DNA from: Sphingobacterium nematocida
GTDB taxonomy: Bacteria; Bacteroidota; Bacteroidia; Sphingobacteriales; Sphingobacteriaceae
Direction of reading: 5' to 3'
NCBI RefSeq assembly: GCF_900168125.1
Contig: NZ_FUZF01000003.1
Coordinates: forward strand, 62,001-126,000
Length of the DNA: 64,000 nt
A model generated the notes under the pieces. That model was not told the DNA's origin and made no database searches. It was given only the letters and a program-made list of their open reading frames with translations. This document shows, piece after piece, positions 52,690 through 62,447 of the stretch; positions within the stretch are counted from its first letter, which is position 1, and every line of letters begins with the position of its first letter. Made by a program: the position numbers and the translations under genes.

Positions 52690-52989
52690 TCAATCCTTAG
52701 GATCGATCTCAGTGATTACATACACATCCTCATTCGCCTTTTTCATTTTATATTTTTCACGGGCGATACGTTGTATTTCACTGGGATTGTATTGAGCGTC
52801 TTTAATCGCCTTCTCAATATTCTCAGTCTCTGACGAATAGAAAGCTTTCTCTTGTTCCAACTTATTTCGCTCTTGCTGATAGCCTATCTGAGTCGCTACA
52901 TCGTATCGATCAAAGAAAAACATCCATATTAAAAAGGCAATACCAGATATAAGGAATCTATTTTTAACTAAAGAGACTATTCTTTCCAT
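52690..52989 (-). CDS. FtsB/DivIC-like septum formation initiator
   Basis: A 99-residue bitopic protein. A short cytoplasmic start, one membrane helix (about 12-27) and a periplasmic coiled coil (about 33-62, YQQERNKLEQEKAFYSSETENIEKAI) are followed by YNPSEIQRIAREKYKMKKANEDVYVI, the conserved end of the FtsB/DivIC family. Such proteins join FtsL and FtsQ in the division complex. It lies just downstream of eno on the same strand, as ftsB does in many bacteria. A TATTTTTG box is exactly four bases from the ATG, so a leaderless transcript separate from eno is likely. Confidence 0.88.
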   Translation of the reverse strand: MERIVSLVKNRFLISGIAFLIWMFFFDRYDVATQIGYQQERNKLEQEKAFYSSETENIEKAIKDAQYNPSEIQRIAREKYKMKKANEDVYVITEIDPKD

Positions 52990-52993
52990 GACA

Positions 52994-53001
52994 CAAAAAT
53001 A
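52994..53001 (-). promoter_or_regulatory. Putative -7 box of the ftsB-like gene (leaderless spacing)
   Basis: The minus strand reads TATTTTTG, then four bases (TGTC), then the ATG at 52989. Confidence 0.5.
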
Positions 53002-53036
53002 ACACTATGATTCGACTTTACCTTTAAACTTATAAA

Positions 53037-53092
53037 ATTTTAGTTGTAAAACAAAAGGAGACCGAGGCCTCCTTTTGTTTTACAACTAAAAT
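53037..53092 (-). terminator. Very long perfect hairpin after eno
   Basis: A 24-base-pair perfect stem (arms 53037-53060 and 53069-53092) with loop ACCGAGGC begins seven bases after the eno stop codon. It probably ends the eno transcript; the U tail beyond the stem is short. It could also be an RNase III-type processing site. Confidence 0.75.
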
Positions 53093-53098
53093 ACACTA

Positions 53099-54403
<1,305 letters not shown>

Positions 54404-54479
54404 TTATAAGGTTATGACTTAAACACAGCTAACACTTAGTGTATTAATAACACTAATATACAACACATATTCTATAATT

Positions 54480-54487
54480 CAAAAATA
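54480..54487 (-). promoter_or_regulatory. Putative -7 box of eno
   Basis: The minus strand reads TATTTTTG, 82 bases before the ATG. The leader holds a small TTAGTGT/ACACTAA hairpin. Confidence 0.4.
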
Positions 54488-54536
54488 GAAATTATATATG
54501 AAATATCCATGTGATGCAAACACCCTAAAACAAATA

Positions 54537-54571
54537 AAAAAACCTTCAATCGGGGAGATTGAAGGTTTTTT
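54537..54571. terminator. Orphan terminator-like hairpin between divergent eno and DEAD-box genes
   Basis: AAAAAACCTTCAATC pairs with GATTGAAGGTTTTTT around GGGGA. T-runs exist on both strands. No known gene is transcribed into it, because eno and the helicase gene point away from it. Confidence 0.6.
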
Positions 54572-54692
54572 AACTAACCAATTATTAACCTAAATTATGA
54601 ATACTAGGTAATACACAAAACCTATGCCAAAAAAGATTTCAAAGAGCAACAATAAAACGTTTTAGTAAAAAAATACATTAATCAGAAAAAAG

Positions 54693-54700
54693 TATCTTTG
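54693..54700 (+). promoter_or_regulatory. Putative -7 box of the DEAD-box helicase gene (leaderless spacing)
   Basis: TATCTTTG is followed by four bases (TAGC) and the ATG at 54705. Confidence 0.5.
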
Positions 54701-54704
54701 TAGC

Positions 54705-56009
54705 ATGGAATTGACAATGCTTTTAAAAAGACTACAGATCGAAGATCTGAACAAAATGCAAAAAGAGACGCTGTCTCAATTTAGTTCAGAACGAGATTTT
54801 ATACTCCTCTCCCCAACTGGGTCGGGAAAGACATTAGCTTTTAGTCTTTTGATAGAACAGCTAATTCTAAACAAAAAAAATCAGGTGCAAGTGCTATTAG
54901 TTGTACCTACCAGAGAGTTAGCCTTACAAATTGAATCTGTTGTTAAAACAGTCATCAAAGGTCATAAAATATTGTGCTGTTATGGAGGTCACGACACCAA
55001 GATAGAAAGAAATGCACTAAAAGAAGCTCCCGCAATATTAATCGGAACCCCAGGTCGGATAATATATCATCTAGAGCGCTTTCATTTTTCGACAGATGGA
55101 ATCCATACACTGGTTTTAGATGAATTTGATAAGTCTTTAGAGTTAGGCTTTCAGGATCAGCTCGCAACCATTACAACAGCAACACATGCTATTGAACGAA
55201 AGATTTTAACCTCAGCCACAAATCTGGATCAATTTCCTGACATTCTTCCATTACGTAATCCGGTCAAACTTGACTTTTTGGCAGATGCCGAGAACAAGCC
55301 TGCAATACATTTCAAAAAAACAATTTCTCCTGGCCAACATAAGTTAAAAGCATTATTTCGACTGATCTGCAGTCTAGGTAACAAAAAAATACTTATTTTT
55401 TGCAATCACCGAGAAGCTGTTGATCATATTAGTGAGTTACTAGAAGATAGAGAATTGATCCATGACATGTTTCATGGTGGATTAGAACAAAGAGATCGAG
55501 AATTAGCTATCCTAAAATTCAGAAATAATAGCAACAGAATACTTCTCACTACAGACTTGGCAGCAAGAGGGCTGGATATTCCAGAGATCGACACGATTAT
55601 ACACTATCAACTACCGAGCAAAGAAGACGCTTTCGTTCACAGAAATGGCCGAACAGCTAGAATGAACAATTCTGGGGAGGTAGTCATCATGTTAAAACCC
55701 GATGATAATTTCGCTTATCTTCCGGAGAATACAGAAGAAATTATATTAGAAGACGAGTATCCACTACCAGAGAACACACCATATTCCACCCTGTATATTC
55801 CATTTGGAAAAAAAGATAAGGTTAACAAAGTTGATATTGTTGGCTATATCCTTCAAATTGAAGGATTAAACAAAGATGATATTGGTTTAATTGAAGTAAA
55901 AGACAAAGAGTCCTATATCGCCGTAAAAAGAAGTATTGCTTCCACCATCATCAAGAACGGTGGAAATGGGAAAATAAAAGGTAACAAAATAAAGTTTTTT
56001 AGGACTTAG
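54705..56009 (+). CDS. DEAD-box RNA helicase with DbpA-like C-terminal RNA-binding domain
   Basis: A 434-residue ATP-dependent RNA helicase. Motif I is TGSGKT (38-43, K42). Motif Ia is VPTREL. Motif II reads DEFD (139-142) in place of DEAD. SAT is present in LTSATNL, motif V includes TTDLAARGLD, and motif VI is HRNGRTAR. The last about 75 residues (VDIVGYILQIEGLNKDDIG...YIAVKR) match the DbpA-type RRM that targets 23S rRNA, so a role in large-subunit assembly is likely. The C-terminus overlaps convergent coaD by 11 bases. Confidence 0.9.
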   Translation: MELTMLLKRLQIEDLNKMQKETLSQFSSERDFILLSPTGSGKTLAFSLLIEQLILNKKNQVQVLLVVPTRELALQIESVVKTVIKGHKILCCYGGHDTKIERNALKEAPAILIGTPGRIIYHLERFHFSTDGIHTLVLDEFDKSLELGFQDQLATITTATHAIERKILTSATNLDQFPDILPLRNPVKLDFLADAENKPAIHFKKTISPGQHKLKALFRLICSLGNKKILIFCNHREAVDHISELLEDRELIHDMFHGGLEQRDRELAILKFRNNSNRILLTTDLAARGLDIPEIDTIIHYQLPSKEDAFVHRNGRTARMNNSGEVVIMLKPDDNFAYLPENTEEIILEDEYPLPENTPYSTLYIPFGKKDKVNKVDIVGYILQIEGLNKDDIGLIEVKDKESYIAVKRSIASTIIKNGGNGKIKGNKIKFFRT

Positions 56010-56472
56010 TATCCAAAAAGGCTCTTACCTCGGGGGGCACCAAACTATCGACTGGCCCTCCATTTCTTAATATATCACGTACTATAGTAGAAGATATATG
56101 CCCAGTACCACTACGACTTAGTAAAAAATAAGTTTCTATCTCTGGCGCCAATATAAGGTTATTCTGGGCTATTGCATCTTCATATTCCAGGTCTTTGGAA
56201 TTTCGCAATCCCCTAAGGATAAATGTAGCACCTATACGCTTGCAATAATCTACAGTAAGACCTGAGAACAGATCAACAACTACTCTTTCTTCATTTTTAT
56301 AAAGCTCCTCTATAGCTTTCTTTCGCTGATCAAAATCCATCAATCCTTTTTTCTCGGCATTAACACCGACCGCAATATATACCTTATCAAACAAAGTTAG
56401 TGAGCGATCCACCAAGTCTTTATGAGCTAACGTAAACGGATCGAATGAACCTGGAAAAACAGCTATTTTCAT
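55999..56472 (-). CDS. coaD: Phosphopantetheine adenylyltransferase
   Basis: A 157-residue enzyme that adenylates 4'-phosphopantetheine, the penultimate step of CoA synthesis. It has the nucleotidyltransferase motif GSFDPFTLAHKD with H17 (E. coli H18), RGLRNSKDLEYE (87-98), and ISSTIVRD (126-133) for ATP binding. The usual FDPxTxGH glycine is alanine here (LAH). The start overlaps the rsmD stop by four bases (ATGA type), so translation is coupled. The rsmD-coaD pair is conserved in many bacteria. The 3' end overlaps the convergent helicase gene by 11 bases. Confidence 0.95.
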   Translation of the reverse strand: MKIAVFPGSFDPFTLAHKDLVDRSLTLFDKVYIAVGVNAEKKGLMDFDQRKKAIEELYKNEERVVVDLFSGLTVDYCKRIGATFILRGLRNSKDLEYEDAIAQNNLILAPEIETYFLLSRSGTGHISSTIVRDILRNGGPVDSLVPPEVRAFLDTKS

Positions 56473-57011
56473 GAGTATGATTTTTTATAAAAGCTAAAAG
56501 AAGAATTGCCATACTTCCTAGTTTCTACGTGTAGAGGGTGATCTGCCAACTTACGCATAGACGGGTGTTCAACAACTAAAACACCACCTGGTTTCAAAAG
56601 ACTATTCGACAGTATCAACTCAGGCAACTGGGGCAATTGACCAATATCGTAGGGCGGATCGGCAAAAATAAAATCAAAGGAGTCTTTACAGCTTTGAATA
56701 AATTTGAAGACATCAGCTTTACGCGTACGAATCATCTTTAGATCATGTTTTTTTGCTATCTCCTGAACATATAACAAACACTTATTATGTATATCTACCG
56801 ACTGAACTCCCAAAGCTCCTCTTGAAGCCAATTCAAAAGAAATATTGCCAGTGCCACAGAAGAGATCCAAACATTCCACGGTATCCCATTCTACATATTG
56901 TTGCAATATATTAAACAAAGCTTCCTTGGCAATATCCGTTGTTGGTCTTACAGGCAAATTTGTTGGTGGATTTAGCCTAATTCCTCCTAAAGTTCCACTA
57001 ATTATACGCAT
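56469..57011 (-). CDS. rsmD: 16S rRNA (guanine(966)-N(2))-methyltransferase
   Basis: A 180-residue SAM-dependent methyltransferase modifying G966 of 16S rRNA. RIISGTLGGIRL at the start and RPTTDIAKEALFNIL are RsmD hallmarks. The SAM motif is DLFCGTGNISFE (49-60), and the catalytic DPPY is at 118-121. It is the middle gene of a three-gene cluster: it overlaps the DUF3822 gene by 10 bases upstream and coaD by four bases downstream. Confidence 0.95.
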   Translation of the reverse strand: MRIISGTLGGIRLNPPTNLPVRPTTDIAKEALFNILQQYVEWDTVECLDLFCGTGNISFELASRGALGVQSVDIHNKCLLYVQEIAKKHDLKMIRTRKADVFKFIQSCKDSFDFIFADPPYDIGQLPQLPELILSNSLLKPGGVLVVEHPSMRKLADHPLHVETRKYGNSSFSFYKKSYS

Positions 57012-57796
57012 AGAACACTATCCGTTAAAGCATTTAATTCTTCCAGTTGACGTTCCACATCCTGATTAAGTACCGACCACTTCTCTTTTGGTTTAATCAT
57101 ATCGATATGATCCGTGTATCTACCCAATCGAACAAACCACTCCGAATCTTTGTTTGTACCACTCAACACAATTTTTGGAACCTTACCTTTTATAGCGAAA
57201 TTTTTGAATACATTAAGTACAAAATAACTCAAATCATCTGATGTAGCCACCTCAAATGTATTATAGAGTTTTAGCTCCCCATTCATAAATAAAAAGATGT
57301 CTGCCTGATCGTCGTACAGATGCACACCTAGTACATCCCCCTGAATAGGTATATTAGACTGAGCCTGACGTATTACTACTTCAAAATTTGGGATGAAACT
57401 AGCATCCGCAAATAAATTTTTCCAACGACTATACAACAACTGATCATATTGATACAGCGCCACGACCTCTAAGCCAGCAATCTCTTTAGACATAATGCGG
57501 TTCACCTCCGAGTCCACAAAATAATTCGTATACAACTCTTTCTCTGACTCATGGTAGACTTCTGAAGGAACCCAAATTAAGCTCTGATGTGGAAGGCCGA
57601 CAATTACGTTCTGAAATGGCATACTCAATATCCGCATCGCCTCAGTAGAAGGGCTGATATTATCGTAAGTCATGTAGACCAGAACTTGTTTGTCTTCATC
57701 CAACACCACGAGGTGATCATTTTGAAAATCGCTCTGAATACAAAGCGTGTATGTTGCCAGATAGTGGAGATGAAAATCGTCTGCTATATATATCAT
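57002..57796 (-). CDS. DUF3822 family protein
   Basis: A 264-residue protein matching the Bacteroidota DUF3822 family as I recall it. This family commonly sits directly upstream of rsmD. The pattern resembles an actin/ASKHA-like fold (VIVGLPHQSLIWVPSEVYHESEKELY, then YFVDSEVNRIMSKEI and LGVHLYDDQADIFLFMNGELKLYNTF). No catalytic motif is clear, and there is no signal peptide. It overlaps rsmD by 10 bases and heads the operon. The function is unknown. Confidence 0.75.
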   Translation of the reverse strand: MIYIADDFHLHYLATYTLCIQSDFQNDHLVVLDEDKQVLVYMTYDNISPSTEAMRILSMPFQNVIVGLPHQSLIWVPSEVYHESEKELYTNYFVDSEVNRIMSKEIAGLEVVALYQYDQLLYSRWKNLFADASFIPNFEVVIRQAQSNIPIQGDVLGVHLYDDQADIFLFMNGELKLYNTFEVATSDDLSYFVLNVFKNFAIKGKVPKIVLSGTNKDSEWFVRLGRYTDHIDMIKPKEKWSVLNQDVERQLEELNALTDSVLCV

Positions 57797-57855
57797 TCGT
57801 CAAAAAAAATAAAGTAAAGGTAATCCCCCTAATCAAACAAAATTAGCTTTTAGAA

Positions 57856-57886
57856 TTGAAATGACAAACCTTTTTAGATAACTTTG
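57856..57886 (+). promoter_or_regulatory. Putative promoter of the RecD-like helicase gene
   Basis: TTG at 57856-57858, 20 bases, then TAACTTTG (57879-57886), a full match to the -33/-7 pattern. Only three bases separate it from the GTG at 57890. Confidence 0.55.
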
Positions 57887-57889
57887 AGC

Positions 57890-59308
57890 GTGTTCATAAA
57901 CAATATTCTTCTACAGCAATTCTCTTGGCCCCCTACGGTCCAGCAAAAGGAAGTCTTCGCCCTATTGTCTGAATTTATCCATACCTTCTCCGTTGATTCC
58001 TGCTTCATACTAAAAGGGTATGCAGGTACTGGAAAAACGACAATTATCAGCGCTTTGGTCAAAAGCCTTCCAGCGGTCCGAAAAAAGACAGTCTTATTGG
58101 CTCCTACGGGTCGAGCTGCAAAAGTTATGGGTGCCTATTCTGGAAGAAACGCATTAACCATCCACAAAAAGATATATAGAAAACGAAACGTAACATCGCT
58201 CCAAATGGACTTTGAGTTGGCTGAAAACCTACATGAAGACACGCTATTTATTATCGATGAGGCCTCGATGATAACAACAGAAGGATTTACGCTGTTTTCG
58301 AATGGTTTATTCTCCGATCTGATATCCTACGTGCAATCCGGAAAAAATTGCTGCTTGATGCTAGTTGGCGATAGTGCACAGCTCCCTCCCGTAGGGCTTG
58401 CTAAAAGCCCTGCGTTAGATCGCGAATTTGTAGAATCAGAGTTCAATCTACATACCTACAACTATGAATTGACCGATGTCGTGCGACAAGACAAAAACTC
58501 CGGTATCCTATTCAATGCTACAAAAATCAGAAATGAAATCCGTTTTGACGAAGAGTCACCACAGTATACTTTTCCAAAATTCATAACTACACCATTTAAA
58601 GATATATACCGGATGAATGGCGATCGTCTAATCGAAGCATTACATTATGCCTATGATAAATATGATCCCGAAAACTGCATGGTGATATGCCGATCAAACA
58701 AATCTGCCAATCTATACAACAAACATATACGAAACCAGATACTCTTTCGCGAAGAAGAAATAACGGGTGGTGATCGGATCATGGTTGTCAAGAATAATTA
58801 TTACTGGCTGCAACAACATGATGAAAGCCATACCGGCTTTATTGCCAATGGAGATATGGCTGTTATCAAAAAAGTAAGCAACCTACATGAAATACATGGA
58901 TTTCGGTTTGCGGACTTATACCTTGAATTTATGGACAACAATGAAGGAGACGCAATACGCTGCCGCGTAAATTTGGACAGTCTACATGTTGATGCACCCT
59001 CCCTACCCTATGAACAACAACAGCAGCTTTACGAGTCAATTGCCAAAGATTACGAAGATATTCCTCAGAAAAAAGATCGAATGGAGGCCATTAAAAAAGA
59101 CCCTTATTACAATGCTTTGCAATTAAAATTTGCCTACGCAATCACCTGCCATAAAGCTCAGGGTGGACAATGGCCATTAGTATTTGTAGACCAAGGGTAC
59201 ATGACAGATGAAATGCTCAACACTGAATTTTTGAGATGGTTATATACAGGGATAACCCGTGCGACAAAGGAGCTTTTTTTGGTTAACTTCAACGAAAAAT
59301 TCTATTAG
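57890..59308 (+). CDS. RecD-like ATP-dependent DNA helicase (AAA_30/UvrD_C_2 type)
   Basis: A superfamily 1 helicase of about 472 residues. Walker A KGYAGTGKTT lies near residue 45, followed by APTGRAAKVM (motif Ia), IIDEASMI (Walker B), LVGDSAQLPPV (motif III), and a C-terminal UvrD_C_2 region with AITCHKAQGGQWPLVFVDQG (motif V) and LYTGITRA (motif VI). It is shorter than RecD2. Role in DNA repair is inferred. The frame extends to a TTG at 57884, but that codon is inside the TAACTTTG promoter box. I prefer the GTG at 57890, which would give a nearly leaderless mRNA. Confidence 0.85.
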   Translation: MFINNILLQQFSWPPTVQQKEVFALLSEFIHTFSVDSCFILKGYAGTGKTTIISALVKSLPAVRKKTVLLAPTGRAAKVMGAYSGRNALTIHKKIYRKRNVTSLQMDFELAENLHEDTLFIIDEASMITTEGFTLFSNGLFSDLISYVQSGKNCCLMLVGDSAQLPPVGLAKSPALDREFVESEFNLHTYNYELTDVVRQDKNSGILFNATKIRNEIRFDEESPQYTFPKFITTPFKDIYRMNGDRLIEALHYAYDKYDPENCMVICRSNKSANLYNKHIRNQILFREEEITGGDRIMVVKNNYYWLQQHDESHTGFIANGDMAVIKKVSNLHEIHGFRFADLYLEFMDNNEGDAIRCRVNLDSLHVDAPSLPYEQQQQLYESIAKDYEDIPQKKDRMEAIKKDPYYNALQLKFAYAITCHKAQGGQWPLVFVDQGYMTDEMLNTEFLRWLYTGITRATKELFLVNFNEKFY

Positions 59309-59395
59309 CTATCAAAAATATTACAGCTATCCATCGTTTCTCCCTAAATAAAAGGATATTTTAGCCTTCCTAAATTATTAACATTTTCATTTGGT

Positions 59396-61882
59396 ATGAA
59401 GTACTATTTATTAAGCTTACTAGCATTATGTCTTAGCTTGAGTCAAGCTCAAGAAGCAAAAAATGTAGTAAAGCCCAACTATCAGCTAGCAGCTAAGTTT
59501 GCTCCAAGCAAATTAAGAAGTTTAATCTTTTCAACCGATGTAAAACCAAACTGGATTAACTACGGAGACAAATTTTGGTATGAGTATACCACGTCATCGG
59601 GCAAAAACTGGTATTTGGTGGAGCCTGCGGCAAGAAAAAAGACCAATCTTTTTGATAACTCAGAAATGGCGGCAAAAGTAACTTCTATTGTTAAAAACCC
59701 CTTTGATGCGCAACACCTCTCCTTGCAAAATCTTCGCTTTATGGACAATGAAAACCTGATTCGTTTCGAAGTACAAAGCACCAAAGACACGGTAAAGAGC
59801 AAAGAAGAAATCAAAAAGCAAACAAATAAAAGAGATACAATCAAGCAGAAAACTTTTTATTTTGAGTATAATATCATCTCTAAACAACTAAAAGAGATCA
59901 GCGATACGACCAAAGAAAAGTCAAAACCTAGTTGGGCCTCTTTCAATCCAGATACCAGTCGCGTTTATTTTGCAAAAAACTATAATCTATACTGGATGGA
60001 TTATGCCAACTATTTAAAAGCATCAAAAGACGAAAAGGATTCGACCATTGTGGAGCACCAGATTACCACAGATGGTATACAATACTATGCTTGGGGAGGA
60101 GATCAATACAGCACAACAACTGCCGACAAAAAGACAAATGACGAAGAACTAAAAAAACGCAAGGGTGTACGTCTCAACTGGTCACCAAACGGAAAGTACT
60201 TTGTCGCATCCAGGAAAGATAGCCGCGACATTTCAGATTTGTGGGTTATCAATAATGTTGGAGGAAAACGTCCTACTTTGGAAACCTACAAATATCTAAT
60301 GCCAGGAGAAAAAGACTCCACAGAATCTGAGCTGTTTGTTTTCGATACAAGCACACATAAAGGCAAACAGATCAATATAGCCGCTTTCAAAAACCAGACA
60401 CTGAGCCTGTGGAGTAAAGATCCCAGTAAGGATAATCTTAAAGGTAAACATTACATCAACTACTGGTTAGGAAACGATCAAGAGTTCTATATAGCACGAT
60501 CTAGTCGTGACCTTAAAAAGATTGATATTGTTGCCGTAGGTATTGATGGCACTACACGTACATTAGTTGAAGAACGTTCCAATGTATACCTTGACATCAA
60601 GTCACCAAAATTAGTCAACAATGGTAAGCAATTTATCCATTGGTCACAACGCGACGGATGGGGGCACTTTTACCTGTACGATATACAGGGAAAGCTTTTG
60701 CATCAAATCACTAAAGGCGATTTCCATTGCGATGAGCTAACTGCTTACCAAGAATCGACTGGGACTTTATTTTTCAAAGCCAATGGCAAAGAAAAGAATA
60801 TAGACCCTTATTATACCTTCTACTATAGTGTAAATAAAAACGGTGGTTCAATAAAATTAATCACTCCTGGAGATTTTGATCATCAAGTAGAAGTTAGTGA
60901 AAGTGGGAATTACCTCGTAGATAACTTTTCACGCGTTAATACCAAGCCTGTCAGCAATTTGTATAGCGCTACAGGACAGCTGATCATGAAATTAGAAGAG
61001 GCAGACCTATCTCAACTTTTTGCGACTGGATACAAATTTCCTGAGCCGTTCAAAGTAAAAGCAGGAGATGGCATCACCGATATATACGGTGTCATGTACA
61101 AACCATTTGATTTTGACTCTACAAAAACCTACCCTATTGTACAATATGTATATCCAGGTCCACAAACAGAGGCCGTAAACAAAAGTTTTGGAAGAGGTAT
61201 GGATCGCATAGATCGCTTAGCACAAATGGGATTCGTTGTTATTTCTGTTGGTAACCGTGGAGGACACCCTTCCCGTTCGAAATGGTACCACACCTACGGT
61301 TACGGAAATTTGAGAGATTACGGATTAGAAGATAAAAAAGTAGCCGCAGAACAACTTGCGAATAAATACACATTCATTGATATTAACAAGGTAGGAATCA
61401 CAGGACACTCCGGTGGTGGATTTATGTCCACGGCAGCGATGTTGGTGTATCCAGATTTCTTTAAAGTAGCTGTATCTGGAGCAGGTAATCACGAGAACAA
61501 CATTTATAACAGATGGTGGTCAGAGCGTCATCACGGCGTCAAAGAAGAGGTCTCCTCAAAAGGAGATACTTCTTTCAACTACCAAATTGAAAAGAACTCA
61601 GAGTTAGCAAAAAATTTAAAAGGGAAATTACTGATCGTAACCGGAGACATTGACAACAATGTCCACCCAGCTAATTCGATCAGAATGGTAGATGCCCTGA
61701 TCAAAGCTAATAAACGTTTTGACTTTGTACTATTGCCCGGCCAAAGGCATGGATTCGGTGATATGACCGAATACTTCTTTTGGAAAATGGCAGACTACTT
61801 CAGCGAACACTTGTTGGGTTCATCCAATATGAACGAGGTAGATATGACCGAAATCAATAAAGAACGTCCGTTAAGACGCTAA
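59396..61882 (+). CDS. S9 family prolyl oligopeptidase-like peptidase, exported
   Basis: An 828-residue exported peptidase with a signal peptide (about 1-18), a long beta-propeller part (about 60-560) and an alpha/beta-hydrolase domain (about 590-800). The triad is S672 in GHSGGG, D753 in DIDNNVH and H785 in QRHGFG, with normal DPP-like spacing. It differs from the 18.5 kb peptidase: no YEE pair was found, the serine motif is GHSGGG, and there is a lysine-rich insert (about 135-150). So N-terminal dipeptide cleavage is less certain. It is followed after four bases by a hypothetical gene on the same strand. Confidence 0.88.
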   Translation: MKYYLLSLLALCLSLSQAQEAKNVVKPNYQLAAKFAPSKLRSLIFSTDVKPNWINYGDKFWYEYTTSSGKNWYLVEPAARKKTNLFDNSEMAAKVTSIVKNPFDAQHLSLQNLRFMDNENLIRFEVQSTKDTVKSKEEIKKQTNKRDTIKQKTFYFEYNIISKQLKEISDTTKEKSKPSWASFNPDTSRVYFAKNYNLYWMDYANYLKASKDEKDSTIVEHQITTDGIQYYAWGGDQYSTTTADKKTNDEELKKRKGVRLNWSPNGKYFVASRKDSRDISDLWVINNVGGKRPTLETYKYLMPGEKDSTESELFVFDTSTHKGKQINIAAFKNQTLSLWSKDPSKDNLKGKHYINYWLGNDQEFYIARSSRDLKKIDIVAVGIDGTTRTLVEERSNVYLDIKSPKLVNNGKQFIHWSQRDGWGHFYLYDIQGKLLHQITKGDFHCDELTAYQESTGTLFFKANGKEKNIDPYYTFYYSVNKNGGSIKLITPGDFDHQVEVSESGNYLVDNFSRVNTKPVSNLYSATGQLIMKLEEADLSQLFATGYKFPEPFKVKAGDGITDIYGVMYKPFDFDSTKTYPIVQYVYPGPQTEAVNKSFGRGMDRIDRLAQMGFVVISVGNRGGHPSRSKWYHTYGYGNLRDYGLEDKKVAAEQLANKYTFIDINKVGITGHSGGGFMSTAAMLVYPDFFKVAVSGAGNHENNIYNRWWSERHHGVKEEVSSKGDTSFNYQIEKNSELAKNLKGKLLIVTGDIDNNVHPANSIRMVDALIKANKRFDFVLLPGQRHGFGDMTEYFFWKMADYFSEHLLGSSNMNEVDMTEINKERPLRR

Positions 61883-61886
61883 TTCG

Positions 61887-62447
61887 ATGGACTTGATCCG
61901 ATTCAATACTATTTCAGAAGCACTGTTTTCCTACGGTGCTTCTGATCTTAATGAGCAAATCTTAAATACAATATCGCTTGAGGAGCTGCTTTCACTTTGT
62001 TCTTCTCTAAATAACAGCCGTACATCCTTTCGTGCAGCTTGGGCATTAGAGCATATCCTTATCGCCAACAGAACACTACTCCTCCAACAACAACCCCAAA
62101 TCCTTTACATATACTCAACTACGACCAACTGGTCTGTTTTAAGGAGTGTATCAAAGCTGGTAATCGAACTTATTAAAGAGTTAAAGCACGAGCGTAGATT
62201 ACTTTCAGAAGAAGAGGAAGAAAATTTACTAGAAAAAACTTTTCAGTTATTAAGTGACATCGACTGTCCTATTGCCGTACGCTGCAACGCGTATGATATA
62301 GTCTTGGCGCTCGTACCCAAACATGAATGGCTTGCACATGAATTACGTATCCAAATACAATTTGATTTAGAGCGTAGCAGTACACCTGCACTTGCTAGCA
62401 GAGGTCTCAAGGTATTGAAGAAACTAGAACGAATACCTCGCTCCTAA
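61887..62447 (+). CDS. Hypothetical helical-repeat protein
   Basis: I do not recognise this 186-residue protein. It has no signal peptide. It seems all-helical, with repeated amphipathic helices containing paired leucines (LEELLSLCSSLNNSRTSFRAAWALEHIL, then WSVLRSVSKLVIELIKEL, then CPIAVRCNAYDIVLALV), in the style of HEAT/DNA-alkylation-repair scaffolds. It begins four bases after the S9 peptidase stop, so co-expression is likely, although a cytoplasmic partner for an exported peptidase is odd. The 3' end overlaps the convergent barrel protein gene by 24 bases. Confidence 0.65.
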   Translation: MDLIRFNTISEALFSYGASDLNEQILNTISLEELLSLCSSLNNSRTSFRAAWALEHILIANRTLLLQQQPQILYIYSTTTNWSVLRSVSKLVIELIKELKHERRLLSEEEEENLLEKTFQLLSDIDCPIAVRCNAYDIVLALVPKHEWLAHELRIQIQFDLERSSTPALASRGLKVLKKLERIPRS

